Below are positions 24,364-34,076 of a stretch of 64,000 nucleotides of DNA, piece after piece. The stretch lies in contig NZ_BAAALT010000009.1 of the NCBI RefSeq assembly GCF_039528515.1, forward strand, positions 82,749 through 146,748, written 5' to 3'. The notes under the pieces were generated by a model. The model worked only from the letters and a program-made list of their open reading frames with translations. It did not search any database and was not told the DNA's origin. The position numbers and the translations under genes are program-made. Numbering within the stretch: position 1 is the stretch's first letter; each line of letters starts with the position of its first letter. This DNA is from Luedemannella flava (GTDB taxonomy: Bacteria > Actinomycetota > Actinomycetes > Mycobacteriales > Micromonosporaceae).

Positions 24364-25854
24364 ATGACGGAACCGCCCGTCGATCGGGCCGCGACCGCCT
24401 TCGCCGACGCCCTTGCCCACCTGCGGGAGGAGCGGGGCCTCAGCAAGAAGCAGCTGGCCGCGGAGATGGGCTTCGACCCGTCCTACGTCAGCCATGTCGA
24501 GGCGAAGCGCCACCGTCCCACCGAGGACTTCGCGCGCCGCGCCGACACCGTGCTGCGCGCCTCCGGCACGATCTGGCAGCTCTTCCGGGAGTACGACGAC
24601 GCCCGGTCCGCCTCCGGCGGCCGGCACACCGGCGGCGGGCGCCGCCTCGGCCCGCCCGAGCAGCGACAGAACCTGCAGGCCGGCCTCATCGTCGAGCGGG
24701 AGCTGGCCGAGCTGAGCTTCTCCGGCGGGCGCTACCACTGCCTGGTGCGCCGGGCGCTCTACAACGCCGGCACCGAGCCCGTCACCCGCTACCTGGTGCG
24801 CGTCGCCGTCGACCGCTACCCCGGCGAGCCCGAGCGGTCCAACCGCTACTACCGCACCCACCCGCTGACCTGGACGGAGCTGGAGCTCACCGCGCGCAGC
24901 GCCGGCGAGTCCATGATGATCCGGCCCACCCACGACCGGGACTCCTTCAAGGAGGTCTGGTTGCTGTTTGAGAACGCCGACTCGCGCTTCCCGCTCTACC
25001 CCGGCCAGCGCACCACCATCGAGTACGAGTACTCGTGCGGCGAGGACAAGTGGGGCACCTGGTTCCAGCGGGCCATCCGGCTGCCCACCGAGCGGCTGAC
25101 CGTCCGGCTCGACTTCCCCGCCGCGCTCGACCCCGTCGTGTGGGGGGTGGAAAGCTCGTTCACGGCCGACGCCGCCCCGCTGCGGACGCCCATCGCGAGC
25201 CGGGCCGAGGGCGACCGGGTGACCTTCGACTGGGCCACCGACAACCCGCCCCTCAACGCCCGGTACCGGCTGGAATGGCGGTTCCGGGGCGTCGCCGGCC
25301 TGCCCAGCGACCGGATGCGCGCCGCCGGGGTGGTGCAGCGCGGCGCCCCGATCCTCAACACGCCCGCCCGCCGGTTCGACCTGCCCGCCGACCGGGCTCT
25401 GGCCGAGGACGTGGTGGAGCGCCTGCAGGAGACCCTGGGCCGGGTCATGGGCCTGCACGACTTCAAGAAGGGCGCCGGCATCGCGGCCCCGCAGGTCGGC
25501 ATCGGTTGGTCAGCCGCCATCGTGCGGCCCACCGACCCGTCCCTCGGCGGCGAGATCGTGCTGATCAACCCGAGCATCGTCGCGTCCTCCACCGAGCACG
25601 ACGAGCAGTACGAGGGCTGTCTGTCGTTCTTCGACGTGCGCGGGCGGGTGCCCCGGCCGACCGTCATCGACGTCCGGCACCAGCTGCCCGACGGGACGCC
25701 GGTGGTGACCCGGTTCGACCGGGCGCTGGCCCGGCTCGTGGCGCACGAGATCGATCACCTGGAGGGCGTGCTCTACCCCGACCGGATGATCTCCGGCGTG
25801 CCCGTGGTGCCGGTGTCGGAATACGAGGCGGCCGGTCTGCCCTGGCGGTACTGA
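24364..25854 (+). CDS. HTH-XRE / unknown beta domain / peptide deformylase fusion
   Basis: A 496-residue three-part protein. Residues about 10-70 are an XRE-type helix-turn-helix (LREERGLSKKQLAAEMGF, DPSYVSHVEAKRHRP). Residues about 110-325 are a beta-rich domain I do not recognise, rich in aromatic and Arg residues. Residues about 340-496 are a peptide deformylase with all three metal motifs intact: GAGIAAPQVG (near 370), EGCLS (near 416) and HEIDH (near 460). Normal deformylases are about 170-200 residues and remove formyl from nascent proteins. The fusion suggests a regulatory or specialised deformylase. No ribosome binding site oddity. Confidence 0.85.
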   Translation: MTEPPVDRAATAFADALAHLREERGLSKKQLAAEMGFDPSYVSHVEAKRHRPTEDFARRADTVLRASGTIWQLFREYDDARSASGGRHTGGGRRLGPPEQRQNLQAGLIVERELAELSFSGGRYHCLVRRALYNAGTEPVTRYLVRVAVDRYPGEPERSNRYYRTHPLTWTELELTARSAGESMMIRPTHDRDSFKEVWLLFENADSRFPLYPGQRTTIEYEYSCGEDKWGTWFQRAIRLPTERLTVRLDFPAALDPVVWGVESSFTADAAPLRTPIASRAEGDRVTFDWATDNPPLNARYRLEWRFRGVAGLPSDRMRAAGVVQRGAPILNTPARRFDLPADRALAEDVVERLQETLGRVMGLHDFKKGAGIAAPQVGIGWSAAIVRPTDPSLGGEIVLINPSIVASSTEHDEQYEGCLSFFDVRGRVPRPTVIDVRHQLPDGTPVVTRFDRALARLVAHEIDHLEGVLYPDRMISGVPVVPVSEYEAAGLPWRY

Positions 25855-25874
25855 GCCGGCGCTAGGCTCGCGGC

Positions 25875-26648
25875 GTGGTCGATCAGGTGCGGTCCCCGCT
25901 GTCGGATGTCGTGCTCAGGCGCGAGGTCCTGCTGCTGCTCGGCGTGAGCCTCGGGCAGTCGGCGCTGTACTCCATCGTGAGTTTCGTCGGGAAGCTCACC
26001 GCCCCGGCCCCGCTGTCGACGCAGACGACGACGCTCAACCCGTCGCAGGCCCCCGGCCGGCCGTGGCTGGACCTCAGCTACCAGCTGCTCGGGGTCCTGT
26101 TCAACGTCGTGCCGGCGCTGCTGGCGATCCACCTGCTGCGCCGCGACCACGCCGATGTCCCGTCCTCGCTCGGCCTGGACCGGCGCCGCCCGGCGTTCGA
26201 CCTGCTCACCGGCGTAGGAATCACGGCGGCGATCGGCATCCCGGGGATCGGGCTCTACGTGCTCGCCAAGGAGCTGGGCATCAACACGGCCGTCGCGGCG
26301 GCCAACCTGCCCGACATCTGGTGGGCCGTGCCCGTGCTGATCCTGGCCGCGATCGGCAACGCGGTGATCGAGGAGGTCGTGGTCGTCGGCTACCTGCTGA
26401 CCCGGCTCGGCGACCTGCGCTGGGGGCGGTGGCCGGCGATCGTGGCGAGCGCGCTGCTGCGCGGGTCCTACCACCTCTACCAGGGGGTGGGCGGGTTCGT
26501 CGGCAACATCGTCATGGGGCTCGCGTTCGGCTGGTTCTTCACCCGTACGCGGCGGTTGTGGCCGTTGATCGTGGCCCACACGCTGCTGGACGTGATCGCT
26601 TATCTCGGTTACACGTACCTGGCCGACAAGGTCGGCTTCCTGAAGTGA
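25875..26648 (+). CDS. CPBP family intramembrane metalloprotease
   Basis: A 257-residue membrane protein with about seven hydrophobic helices. The CPBP (CaaX protease/bacteriocin-processing) motifs are in order: IEEVVVVGYLL (glutamate pair, but the usual Arg of EExxxR is Val), GSYHLYQG (metal His) and HTLLDV (last His/Asp). GTG 25875. Such proteins process prenylated proteins or peptides, or confer self-immunity to bacteriocins. The Arg change may alter activity. Ends 4 bases before a strong terminator. Confidence 0.8.
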   Translation: MVDQVRSPLSDVVLRREVLLLLGVSLGQSALYSIVSFVGKLTAPAPLSTQTTTLNPSQAPGRPWLDLSYQLLGVLFNVVPALLAIHLLRRDHADVPSSLGLDRRRPAFDLLTGVGITAAIGIPGIGLYVLAKELGINTAVAAANLPDIWWAVPVLILAAIGNAVIEEVVVVGYLLTRLGDLRWGRWPAIVASALLRGSYHLYQGVGGFVGNIVMGLAFGWFFTRTRRLWPLIVAHTLLDVIAYLGYTYLADKVGFLK

Positions 26649-26651
26649 GGT

Positions 26652-26684
26652 CCGGGGCGGGCGGCGTCGTGCCGCCCGCCCCGG
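26652..26684. terminator. bidirectional GC-rich terminator
   Basis: CCGGGGCGGGCGGC (26652-26665) pairs perfectly with GCCGCCCGCCCCGG (26671-26684), loop GTCGT. It sits between the CPBP gene and the convergent modular surface protein. The same core stem recurs at 30278-30314. Confidence 0.8.
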
Positions 26685-26690
26685 CTCGCG

Positions 26691-29600
26691 TTACGGCGTG
26701 AAGGTGATGTTCAGGGTCTTCGTGCCGGTGACGGGGATCGCGACCGTGTGGGAGTCACTGAGGTAGTCCGAGTCGTTGTAGTACTCGGTGCCCCAGACGC
26801 CGTTGGCCGATCCATCGATCTTGAGCTTGACGAGCTGCGGCCCGAAGACCGGCACCGTGTAGGTGCCGTCCGGCGCGGTGTCGCCCGAGCCCATCTCGTC
26901 GCCGGTCACCGCGTTGATCACGGTGATCCGCGCGGAGGCCGGCTGGCCGTCCGACGCGACGACCTTGCCGGTGAGCGTGGTCCCCTTACGCAGCTTCACG
27001 TTGTACTGCGTGGTGGTGTTGACCTTGACCTTGACGCCGTCGGCGAGCAGCCGGTTCGGGACGTTGCCGGACCACTGGGCCGCGTACTGCCGGTGCCGGA
27101 AGAACAGCGTCCAGTCGTACGGGCCGAGGTCGGTCAGCGTGTAGCGACCCTGCGCGTCCGTCGCGACCAGGGCGCCCGGGGCGCCGCCGCCACCGCCGTG
27201 CCCGTCGTTGTAGCTCGACAGGGCCGCGATGGCGTTGGCGATCGGTGCGCCCGTGGCCTTGTCGGTGATGATGCCGCTCACCGAGCCGGCCCTGTCCAGC
27301 TTGATCGCGGGAACGGTGGTGGTCTTCCCGCTGGTCAGCGTCACCTTCTTCGCCTTGGCCTGGGCGCCGACGCCGCCGGTCGGGCCGACCCACTGCCGGC
27401 CGTGGACGCCGTCGGTGATCCAGACGAACAGGTTGTAGTCGTCCGGCGTGATCCCGTTCTGGGTCACGACGCCCTGGTCGTTGGCGCAGACCTTCCGGCT
27501 CGCGCCGAGGTAGGACGGCCGGTCGGTCTCGACCAGTTCGACGCACGCGCCCGGCACGGGCGCGCCGGACTTGGCGTCGGTGACCGTGGTGCTGAACGTG
27601 GCGCCCTTGCGCAGCTTCGCGGCCACCGTGGTCTGCTGGCCGCTGAGCACCACCACGCGCTTAGTCTGGGTCATGATGTAGTCGGAGTCCTCCTCCTCGA
27701 CGTACGTCGCGACCGTGTACTCGCCGGCGCTGAGGCCGTCGAGGTTCACCGTGCCGGTCGTGGTGCACCCGTAGGAGGTCACCCCGTTGTCGGCGTACGC
27801 GCAGAACGTCGAGATCGGCGCACCGGTCGCCGCGTCGGCGGCCGTGATCGCCATCGAGCCCGGCGGTAGCAGCGCGTCGTCCACGACGGCCGTGTCACCC
27901 GCCGCCACCGTGACCGTGTCGGCGGCCTGGGCGGTCGTCTTGCCGTACGCCCACTGGTTGGCCGTGTCGGTCATGAACCGCACCTTGTAGCTGCCCGGCA
28001 CGACGGTCGCCGACCACTCGCCGTTCCAGTCCAGGTACGCGTTGAAGAACTCGCCACCGCCGCTGATCTCGACGGTGCCGCTGGTGACCGGGTAGCCGTA
28101 GGAGTCGGTCAGCTGTCCACGGATCGTCGCGGTCGGCAGCATCGCCTCGTCGAGGACGTTGTCACCCTCCGCGAACGTGAACACCGTCGCGTCGGCCTTG
28201 GTGCGCGCCTGGTGAGCCCACTGGATCAGGCCGTTCTCCAGGACAAAACTCACCTTGTACCGGCCGGGCCGCAGTCGCGCGGAGTAGCGGCCGTCGGAGT
28301 CCGTGAACGCGTACGTGACATCGTCGGTGACCGCGTCGTGGAGGTACACCTGGGCGAACGGCACGGGCTGCCCGTTGCCGGTGAGCTGCCCGGTCACGGT
28401 CGCGAACGGCAGCACCTCGTCATCGACCGTCACCGTGGCCCCGACACCGACGGTGATCACGTCAGCGTCCTCCACCCGGGACTTGCCGTGCGCGAACTGC
28501 GTCGGACCCTCGTACCCGAAGGGCCGGAAGGACACCGTGTAGTTCCCCGCCGGCAGGAACGGGAAGCTGTACGAGCCGTCCGTGTCGGTGTTCGCCTGGG
28601 CCATGACCTGGCCGTCCGTGCTCGTGGCGACCACGTACGCGCCACCCACCGCAGTGCCGTCCGTCCTGGTCAGGTGGCCGGTGATCTGGCCGTGCGGCGC
28701 GAGCTCCTCGTCGAGGATGGTGGCCTGACCGTCGACGACCTCGATGATGTCGGCCGACTCGAAGGTCAACTTCTGGTGGCTCCACTGCTGCACGCCGCCG
28801 GGCAGCGAGAACGACACCTTGTAGGTGCCCGCCCACACGTACGGCAGCGCGAACGAGCCGTCCGCACCCGTGGTCACGTAGTCGATCCAGTCGTAGTACT
28901 CGTTCCAGATCGTGACGCCCACCTCGGCCACCGGCTGCCCGCCGTCGGTGAGCCGGCCGGCGATGCCGGTGCCGCCCACCGACGGCGGCCGGAGCGTGTC
29001 GCTGACGGTGACGGTCTTCCCGGCCGTCACGCTGAAGGCGTCCGCCGCGTAGTCCAGGTACTTGCCGTACGCCCACTGGGTGATCCCGTTGGCCTGGAAC
29101 CGGACCTGGTACACGCCGACCGGCACGGTGACGCTGTACTTGCCGTACTCGTTCGTGGTGGCGGGGTAGCTCACGTTCGTGCTGGTGTTGATGGCGGTGA
29201 CGGCGGCGCCGACCACGACCGCGCCGGTCTCGTCCGTCAGCATGCCGGAGATCGTGCCGGTCGTCGGGGTGCTGCCGATGATCGTCTCTTCGATCGAGGC
29301 GACCCCGCCCGCCGGGACGTACACCGACTCGGCGTTGGTGCGCTTGGTCTGCTGGTGGTACCACTGGTAGCTCGTCGTCCTGCCGTCGTTCGACTTGAAC
29401 TCCAGCTGCACCGGACCGGCGAACATGGGCATGCTGAACGAGCCGTCGGCGAGGTTCACCGTGGCGCTGCTGACGATGTTGCTGCCGTTGACCGCGTACG
29501 CCCGCACGTCGACGCGCTTGGCCGTGCCCGGCGTCACCGTGCCGGCGAGGGTGCCGATGGGCAGCTGCGTCTCGTTGACCGTCGCCGTCTGCCCGACCTC

Positions 29601-30236
29601 GAACGACAGCTCGTCGCCCTGGCTCTGGCTGGTCCTCCCCGGCACGTACTGGACGAGTCCGGTGGTGTTGTCCTGCACGCGCACGCGGTACGTGCCCGGC
29701 ACCACATAGGGGATCCGGTAGGCGCCCGCCGCGTCGGTCGTGACCGTGGGATAGGTCTCGGTGTAGAACGTCGGGTCCAGCATGATGGTCGCGTTCTGCA
29801 GGGCGGTCCCGCCGGCCGTCTGGACAAGGCCGGTCACGGTCGCGTGCGGCAGGACCGTCGTCTCGACCGGCGTCTGCTCGCCGGCCACCACGGAAATCGG
29901 CTGGGCGCCTACGTCGTACCGGGCGGACTGTGGGTAGTACTGCCGGACGCCGCCGGGCAGTTCGTAACGGACCAGGTAGTTGCCGGGCGGCACGTCCGCG
30001 AACGAGAACGCGCCGGTGGAGTCGGTCACGGCGTTGGCGATGTCAGCCGTGTTGTCCGGCAACTGCAGGACGACGGGGACATCGGAGAGGGCGGTGGTGC
30101 CGTCGAGAAGGTGGCCGGCGACGGTGCCGGTCGTGTCCTCCGCGTACGCGGGCAGCGCGTTGGCGGTAAGCGAGCCGGTGACGACGACCGCGAGTGACGC
30201 GGCCACCGCCAACCGGCGCAGGGAGAGGGCAGGCAT
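26691..30236 (-). CDS. large secreted protein of ~12 carboxypeptidase-regulatory-like modules (copy A)
   Basis: An 1181-residue exported protein. Residues 1-32 are a signal peptide ending in ALPAYAEDT. The rest is a chain of about twelve beta-sandwich modules of 75-110 residues, each opening with a G-x-(V/I)-x-G core (for example ATVTGLVQTAG, GQITGHLTRTD, GSVSGIITDKATG) and often ending in a tag QW/QF-x-x-x-K-x(4,6)-A-D. No sorting signal, membrane anchor or catalytic domain is visible, so it is probably released or wall-associated. ATG 30236 has GGAGGC upstream. A paralogue lies immediately upstream (copy B); their last three modules are nearly identical in DNA. Confidence 0.85.
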   Translation of the reverse strand: MPALSLRRLAVAASLAVVVTGSLTANALPAYAEDTTGTVAGHLLDGTTALSDVPVVLQLPDNTADIANAVTDSTGAFSFADVPPGNYLVRYELPGGVRQYYPQSARYDVGAQPISVVAGEQTPVETTVLPHATVTGLVQTAGGTALQNATIMLDPTFYTETYPTVTTDAAGAYRIPYVVPGTYRVRVQDNTTGLVQYVPGRTSQSQGDELSFEVGQTATVNETQLPIGTLAGTVTPGTAKRVDVRAYAVNGSNIVSSATVNLADGSFSMPMFAGPVQLEFKSNDGRTTSYQWYHQQTKRTNAESVYVPAGGVASIEETIIGSTPTTGTISGMLTDETGAVVVGAAVTAINTSTNVSYPATTNEYGKYSVTVPVGVYQVRFQANGITQWAYGKYLDYAADAFSVTAGKTVTVSDTLRPPSVGGTGIAGRLTDGGQPVAEVGVTIWNEYYDWIDYVTTGADGSFALPYVWAGTYKVSFSLPGGVQQWSHQKLTFESADIIEVVDGQATILDEELAPHGQITGHLTRTDGTAVGGAYVVATSTDGQVMAQANTDTDGSYSFPFLPAGNYTVSFRPFGYEGPTQFAHGKSRVEDADVITVGVGATVTVDDEVLPFATVTGQLTGNGQPVPFAQVYLHDAVTDDVTYAFTDSDGRYSARLRPGRYKVSFVLENGLIQWAHQARTKADATVFTFAEGDNVLDEAMLPTATIRGQLTDSYGYPVTSGTVEISGGGEFFNAYLDWNGEWSATVVPGSYKVRFMTDTANQWAYGKTTAQAADTVTVAAGDTAVVDDALLPPGSMAITAADAATGAPISTFCAYADNGVTSYGCTTTGTVNLDGLSAGEYTVATYVEEEDSDYIMTQTKRVVVLSGQQTTVAAKLRKGATFSTTVTDAKSGAPVPGACVELVETDRPSYLGASRKVCANDQGVVTQNGITPDDYNLFVWITDGVHGRQWVGPTGGVGAQAKAKKVTLTSGKTTTVPAIKLDRAGSVSGIITDKATGAPIANAIAALSSYNDGHGGGGGAPGALVATDAQGRYTLTDLGPYDWTLFFRHRQYAAQWSGNVPNRLLADGVKVKVNTTTQYNVKLRKGTTLTGKVVASDGQPASARITVINAVTGDEMGSGDTAPDGTYTVPVFGPQLVKLKIDGSANGVWGTEYYNDSDYLSDSHTVAIPVTGTKTLNITFTP

Positions 30237-30277
30237 CGGTGGGTTGCCTCCGGGCTAAGGGGAATGTTGGAAGAGAA

Positions 30278-30314
30278 CAGCCGGGGCGGGCGGCTCGGCC
30301 GCCCGCCCCGGCTG
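30278..30314 (-). terminator. perfect 17-base terminator hairpin
   Basis: Arms 30278-30294 and 30298-30314 are perfectly complementary with loop TCG. It follows the stop of copy B at 30319 on the reverse strand and precedes copy A, so the two genes are separate transcription units. Confidence 0.85.
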
Positions 30315-30318
30315 TGCG

Positions 30319-33300
30319 TTACGGGGTGAAGGTGAGGTTCACGGTCTTGCTGCCCTGCAACGGGACCAGGACCGTGGTGGCGTCGCTCAGGGTGTCCGCG
30401 TTCTGGTGGAACTCGGTGCCCCAGACGCCGCCGACCGTGCCCCCGATCCTGATTTTGATCAGCTGCGGGCCGAAGACGGGCACCGTGTAGGTGCCGTCCG
30501 GCGCGGTGTCACCCGAGCCCATCTCGTCGCCGGTCACCGCGTTGATCACGGTGACGCGCGCGACGTCGACCGGCTGGCCGTCCGACCCGAGGACCTTGCC
30601 GGTGAGGGCGGTGCCCTTGCGCAGCTTCACGTCGTACCGCGTGGTGGTGTTGACCTTGACCTTGACGCCGTCGGCCAGCAGGCGGTTGGGCACGTCGCCC
30701 GACCACTGCGCCGCGTACCCGCGGTGCCGGAAGAACAGCGTCCAGTCGTACGGGCCGAGGTCGGTCAGCGTGTAGCGACCCTGCGCGTCCGTGGCGACCA
30801 GGGCGCCCGGGGCGCCGCCGCCCCCACCGTGCCCGTCGTTGTAGCTCGACAGGGCCGCGATGGCGTTGGCGATCGGTGCGCCCGTGGCCTTGTCGGTGAT
30901 GATGCCGCTCACCGAACCGGCCTTGTCCAGCTTGATCGCGGCGACCGTGGTGGTCTGTCCGCTGGACAGGGTCACCGTCTTCGCCGTCGCTTGGGCGCCC
31001 ACGCCGCCGTTCGGGCCGACCCACTGCCGGCCGTGCACGCCGTCGGTCACCCACACGAACAGCTTGTACGCGTTCGGGGTGATCCTGTTCTGGGTCACGA
31101 CGCCCTGGTCGTCGGCGCAGACCTTGCGGCTCGCGCCGAGCCAGCTCGGCCGGCCGACCTCGACCAGCTCGACGCATGCGCCCGGTACCGGGGCGCCGGT
31201 CGCGGCGTCCTTGACGATGGTGCTGATGGTGGCGCCCTTGCGCAGCTTGGCGGCCACCACGGTCTCCTGGCCGGTGGTCACCACCACGCCGCGCGTCTCG
31301 GTCATGAGGTAGTCGGAGGTCTCCTCCTCGACGTAAGTCGCGACCGTGTACTCGCCGCCGCTGAGTCCGGTCAGCGTGACCGTGCCGGTCGTCGTGCACG
31401 CGTCGGTGGTGATGCCGTTGTCGGCGTACGCGCAGAACGTCGAGATCGCCGCGCCGGTCGCCGCGTCCGTCGCCGTGACCTTCAGCGAGCCCGGCGCGAG
31501 CAGCTGGTCGTCCACGACGACCGTGGCGCCCGCCGCCACGGTGACCGCGTCGGCGGCCTGGGCGGTCGTCTTGCCGTACGCCCACTGGTTCGCCGTGTCC
31601 GTGATGAACCGGACCTTGTAGGTGCCCGGCACGACCGTCGCCGACCACTCGCCGTTCTCGCCCAGGTAGGCGTTGAAGAACTCGGTGCCGTCGCTGATCT
31701 CCACGTTGCCGCTGGTCACCGGCTCGCCGTTGTGGTCGAGCAGGCGCCCGCGGATCGACGCGGTCGGCAGCAGTTCCTCGTTGACGACGTTCTCGCCGGT
31801 GCCGAACGTGAACACTGTCGCGGCGGCCTCGTCGCGGGCCTGGTGCGCCCACTGGCTCAGGCCGTTCGTCAGAACAAAATTCACCTTGTACCGGCCGGGG
31901 TGCACCTGGGCACTCCAGTTGCCGCCGCCGTCCGTGTACGCGTAGGTGATGTCCCCGTGGGTCGCCTCGTAGATGTACACCTGCGTGTACGGGACGGGCT
32001 GACCCTGGTCGGTGAGCTGCCCGGTCACGGTGGCGAACCGCATGACCTCCTCGTCCACGGTGACCGTGGCGCCGGCGTCGACGGCGATCACGTCGGCATC
32101 CTCGGCCCGCGACTTCTGGTGCGCGAACTGTGTCAGCCCGCCCCACCCGAACGGCATAAAGGCGATCTTGTAGCCGCCGGTCGGCAGCCACGCGAACGTG
32201 TACCGGCCGTACGCGTCGGTGTCCGCGTAGGCGATGATCCGGCCGTCGGTGCTGGTGGCGGTCACGGGCGCCCAGACGACCGCGTTACCGTCCGCGCTCG
32301 TCAGGCGGCCGGTGATCTGGCCGTGCGGGGCGGCCTCCTCGTTGAGGGTGGTGGCCGCGCCGTCGTTGACGGTGATGATGTCCGCCGACTCGAAGTCCCA
32401 CTTCTGGCTCGACCACTGGTCGAGGTAGCCCGGCAGCGTGAACTTCACCTTGTACGTGCCCGACGACAGGTCGGGGAACGCGAACGCGCCGAGACCGTTG
32501 GTGACTGTGGAGCCGACCCAGTCCTGGTTCTCGGTGTAGACGGAAACCTGGACGCTGCCGACGCCGGCCCCGTTGTCGGTCAGCTTGCCGGTGAGGCCCG
32601 AGGTCGGCGGGGGCGGCCCGCTGGGCAGCCACACGTCGTTGACGGTGATGGCCTGGTTGACGCCGACGGAGAACGAGTTGGCCTGGTCGGCCGAGTACTT
32701 GCCGGTCGCCCACTGGACGGCGCCCTGCGCCTCGAACCGCACCTTGTAACTGCCGGTCGGCAGACGGAACCCGTACTTGCCGTTCTCATTCGTGGTGGTA
32801 CTGAGCGTGCGGCTCCCGGACGTGGCGTACACATTGGCGCCCGCCACGGGGTTCCCGTCCGGGTCACGCAGGAAGCCGGTGAGGTTGCCCCAGTCGACCA
32901 CGTTGTCCGCGATCGACAGGGCGCCACCCGGGCTGAGATCGAGAATCTCGGCCGTCGCCTGGTAGGGCTGCTGCTGGTACCACTGCGACGTCGTGGTCTT
33001 GCCGGCCGGCACCGCGAACATGAGCTGCACCGGGCCGGCGAACGTCTCCAGGGAGAACGTGCCGTCCGCCTTGATCGCGACCGAGGTCAGGGCCGTTCCG
33101 CTGCCCGGCCGGAAGGCGTACACGGTGCCCTTCGCGACGCCGCTGAACCGGGCCACCGAGCCGGTGACCGTGCCGGTCGCCAACCGTGTGTCGTTCACCA
33201 CAGTCGGCGGGCCGGCCGCGACGGCGACCGTGCTGGCCTCGTCGCGGTTGGCGGCGCCGGGCACATACTGCTTCAGGTCACTGCCCGGCACCGTGAACGT

Positions 33301-33843
33301 CACCAGGTAGGCGCTCGGCCAGACGTACGAGAGGGAGTATTCGCCGTTCGCGTCGGTCGTCGCGGTGAGCGGCGGGGCCCCGCTCTCGTCGTCCGCGGTG
33401 ACCGTCGCGCCCACCAGCGGCTCGCCGCTCGCGGCCAGCAGACGGCCGGTCACCGATCCGTACGGCGCCAGCGTCTCCTCGACCGTCGCCTCCGCGCCGG
33501 CGGTCACGGAGACAACCTGGCCCTCCCGCGCCGAACGGGAGTGGTGGAAGAACTGCCGCGCGCCGCCGGGCAGGTCGAAGCGCACGGCATAGTCGCCGGG
33601 CGCGACATCGGCGAACGAGAACGCGCCCGAAGCGTCGGTGGTCGCGGTCGCGACCTCGGCGGATCCGTCGGTCATCTGCAGGACGACCGGGATGTCGGTC
33701 ACGGGGTCGGTGCCGTTGAGGAAGTGACCGGCGACCGTGCCGGTCGTGTCGTCCGCGTACGCGGGCAGCGCCGGCGCGGCCGCGGCGACCGCCACGGCCA
33801 GCGACGCGGTGACCGCGAAGCGGGCAAGGGAAAGGGCAGGCAT
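30319..33843 (-). CDS. large secreted protein of ~12 carboxypeptidase-regulatory-like modules (copy B)
   Basis: An 1174-residue paralogue of the neighbouring gene with the same plan: signal peptide (about 1-30, ending ALPAYADDT), about twelve G-x-(V/I)-x-G beta modules and the same closing TFTP. Start ATG 33843 with GGAGGC upstream. The N-terminal two thirds have diverged strongly (indels and substitutions) whereas the last three modules are almost identical to copy A, a sign of recent gene conversion. No anchor. The role could be cell-surface adhesion or binding of carbohydrate; this is inferred. Confidence 0.85.
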   Translation of the reverse strand: MPALSLARFAVTASLAVAVAAAAPALPAYADDTTGTVAGHFLNGTDPVTDIPVVLQMTDGSAEVATATTDASGAFSFADVAPGDYAVRFDLPGGARQFFHHSRSAREGQVVSVTAGAEATVEETLAPYGSVTGRLLAASGEPLVGATVTADDESGAPPLTATTDANGEYSLSYVWPSAYLVTFTVPGSDLKQYVPGAANRDEASTVAVAAGPPTVVNDTRLATGTVTGSVARFSGVAKGTVYAFRPGSGTALTSVAIKADGTFSLETFAGPVQLMFAVPAGKTTTSQWYQQQPYQATAEILDLSPGGALSIADNVVDWGNLTGFLRDPDGNPVAGANVYATSGSRTLSTTTNENGKYGFRLPTGSYKVRFEAQGAVQWATGKYSADQANSFSVGVNQAITVNDVWLPSGPPPPTSGLTGKLTDNGAGVGSVQVSVYTENQDWVGSTVTNGLGAFAFPDLSSGTYKVKFTLPGYLDQWSSQKWDFESADIITVNDGAATTLNEEAAPHGQITGRLTSADGNAVVWAPVTATSTDGRIIAYADTDAYGRYTFAWLPTGGYKIAFMPFGWGGLTQFAHQKSRAEDADVIAVDAGATVTVDEEVMRFATVTGQLTDQGQPVPYTQVYIYEATHGDITYAYTDGGGNWSAQVHPGRYKVNFVLTNGLSQWAHQARDEAAATVFTFGTGENVVNEELLPTASIRGRLLDHNGEPVTSGNVEISDGTEFFNAYLGENGEWSATVVPGTYKVRFITDTANQWAYGKTTAQAADAVTVAAGATVVVDDQLLAPGSLKVTATDAATGAAISTFCAYADNGITTDACTTTGTVTLTGLSGGEYTVATYVEEETSDYLMTETRGVVVTTGQETVVAAKLRKGATISTIVKDAATGAPVPGACVELVEVGRPSWLGASRKVCADDQGVVTQNRITPNAYKLFVWVTDGVHGRQWVGPNGGVGAQATAKTVTLSSGQTTTVAAIKLDKAGSVSGIITDKATGAPIANAIAALSSYNDGHGGGGGAPGALVATDAQGRYTLTDLGPYDWTLFFRHRGYAAQWSGDVPNRLLADGVKVKVNTTTRYDVKLRKGTALTGKVLGSDGQPVDVARVTVINAVTGDEMGSGDTAPDGTYTVPVFGPQLIKIRIGGTVGGVWGTEFHQNADTLSDATTVLVPLQGSKTVNLTFTP

Positions 33844-34076
33844 CGTAGGGTGCCTCCGGAGACAAGGGGTGTGGCTGGGAAAGTTGAGACGCTTTCAGAA
33901 GTGATCAGCCGGCGATGATGTTAGGCGACCGGTGTGACATGCGTTGCCCCGTCTGCGGGTCTGGGGTGTATGTCCCGTTCACGGGCCCTTTCGGGGCGAC
34001 CGGCATAGTGCTTTGGCACCCGCCCCACCGGCCCTGTATCCTCAACCGGCGGTGGTCCTCGCGCAGGGCCGCCGAT

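Noticed and set aside
28212..33918. Very long open frames antisense to the two modular proteins
   Set aside because: They mirror the high GC at third positions of the real genes, encode Arg/Gly/Val-rich sequence without domains, and lack ribosome binding sites.
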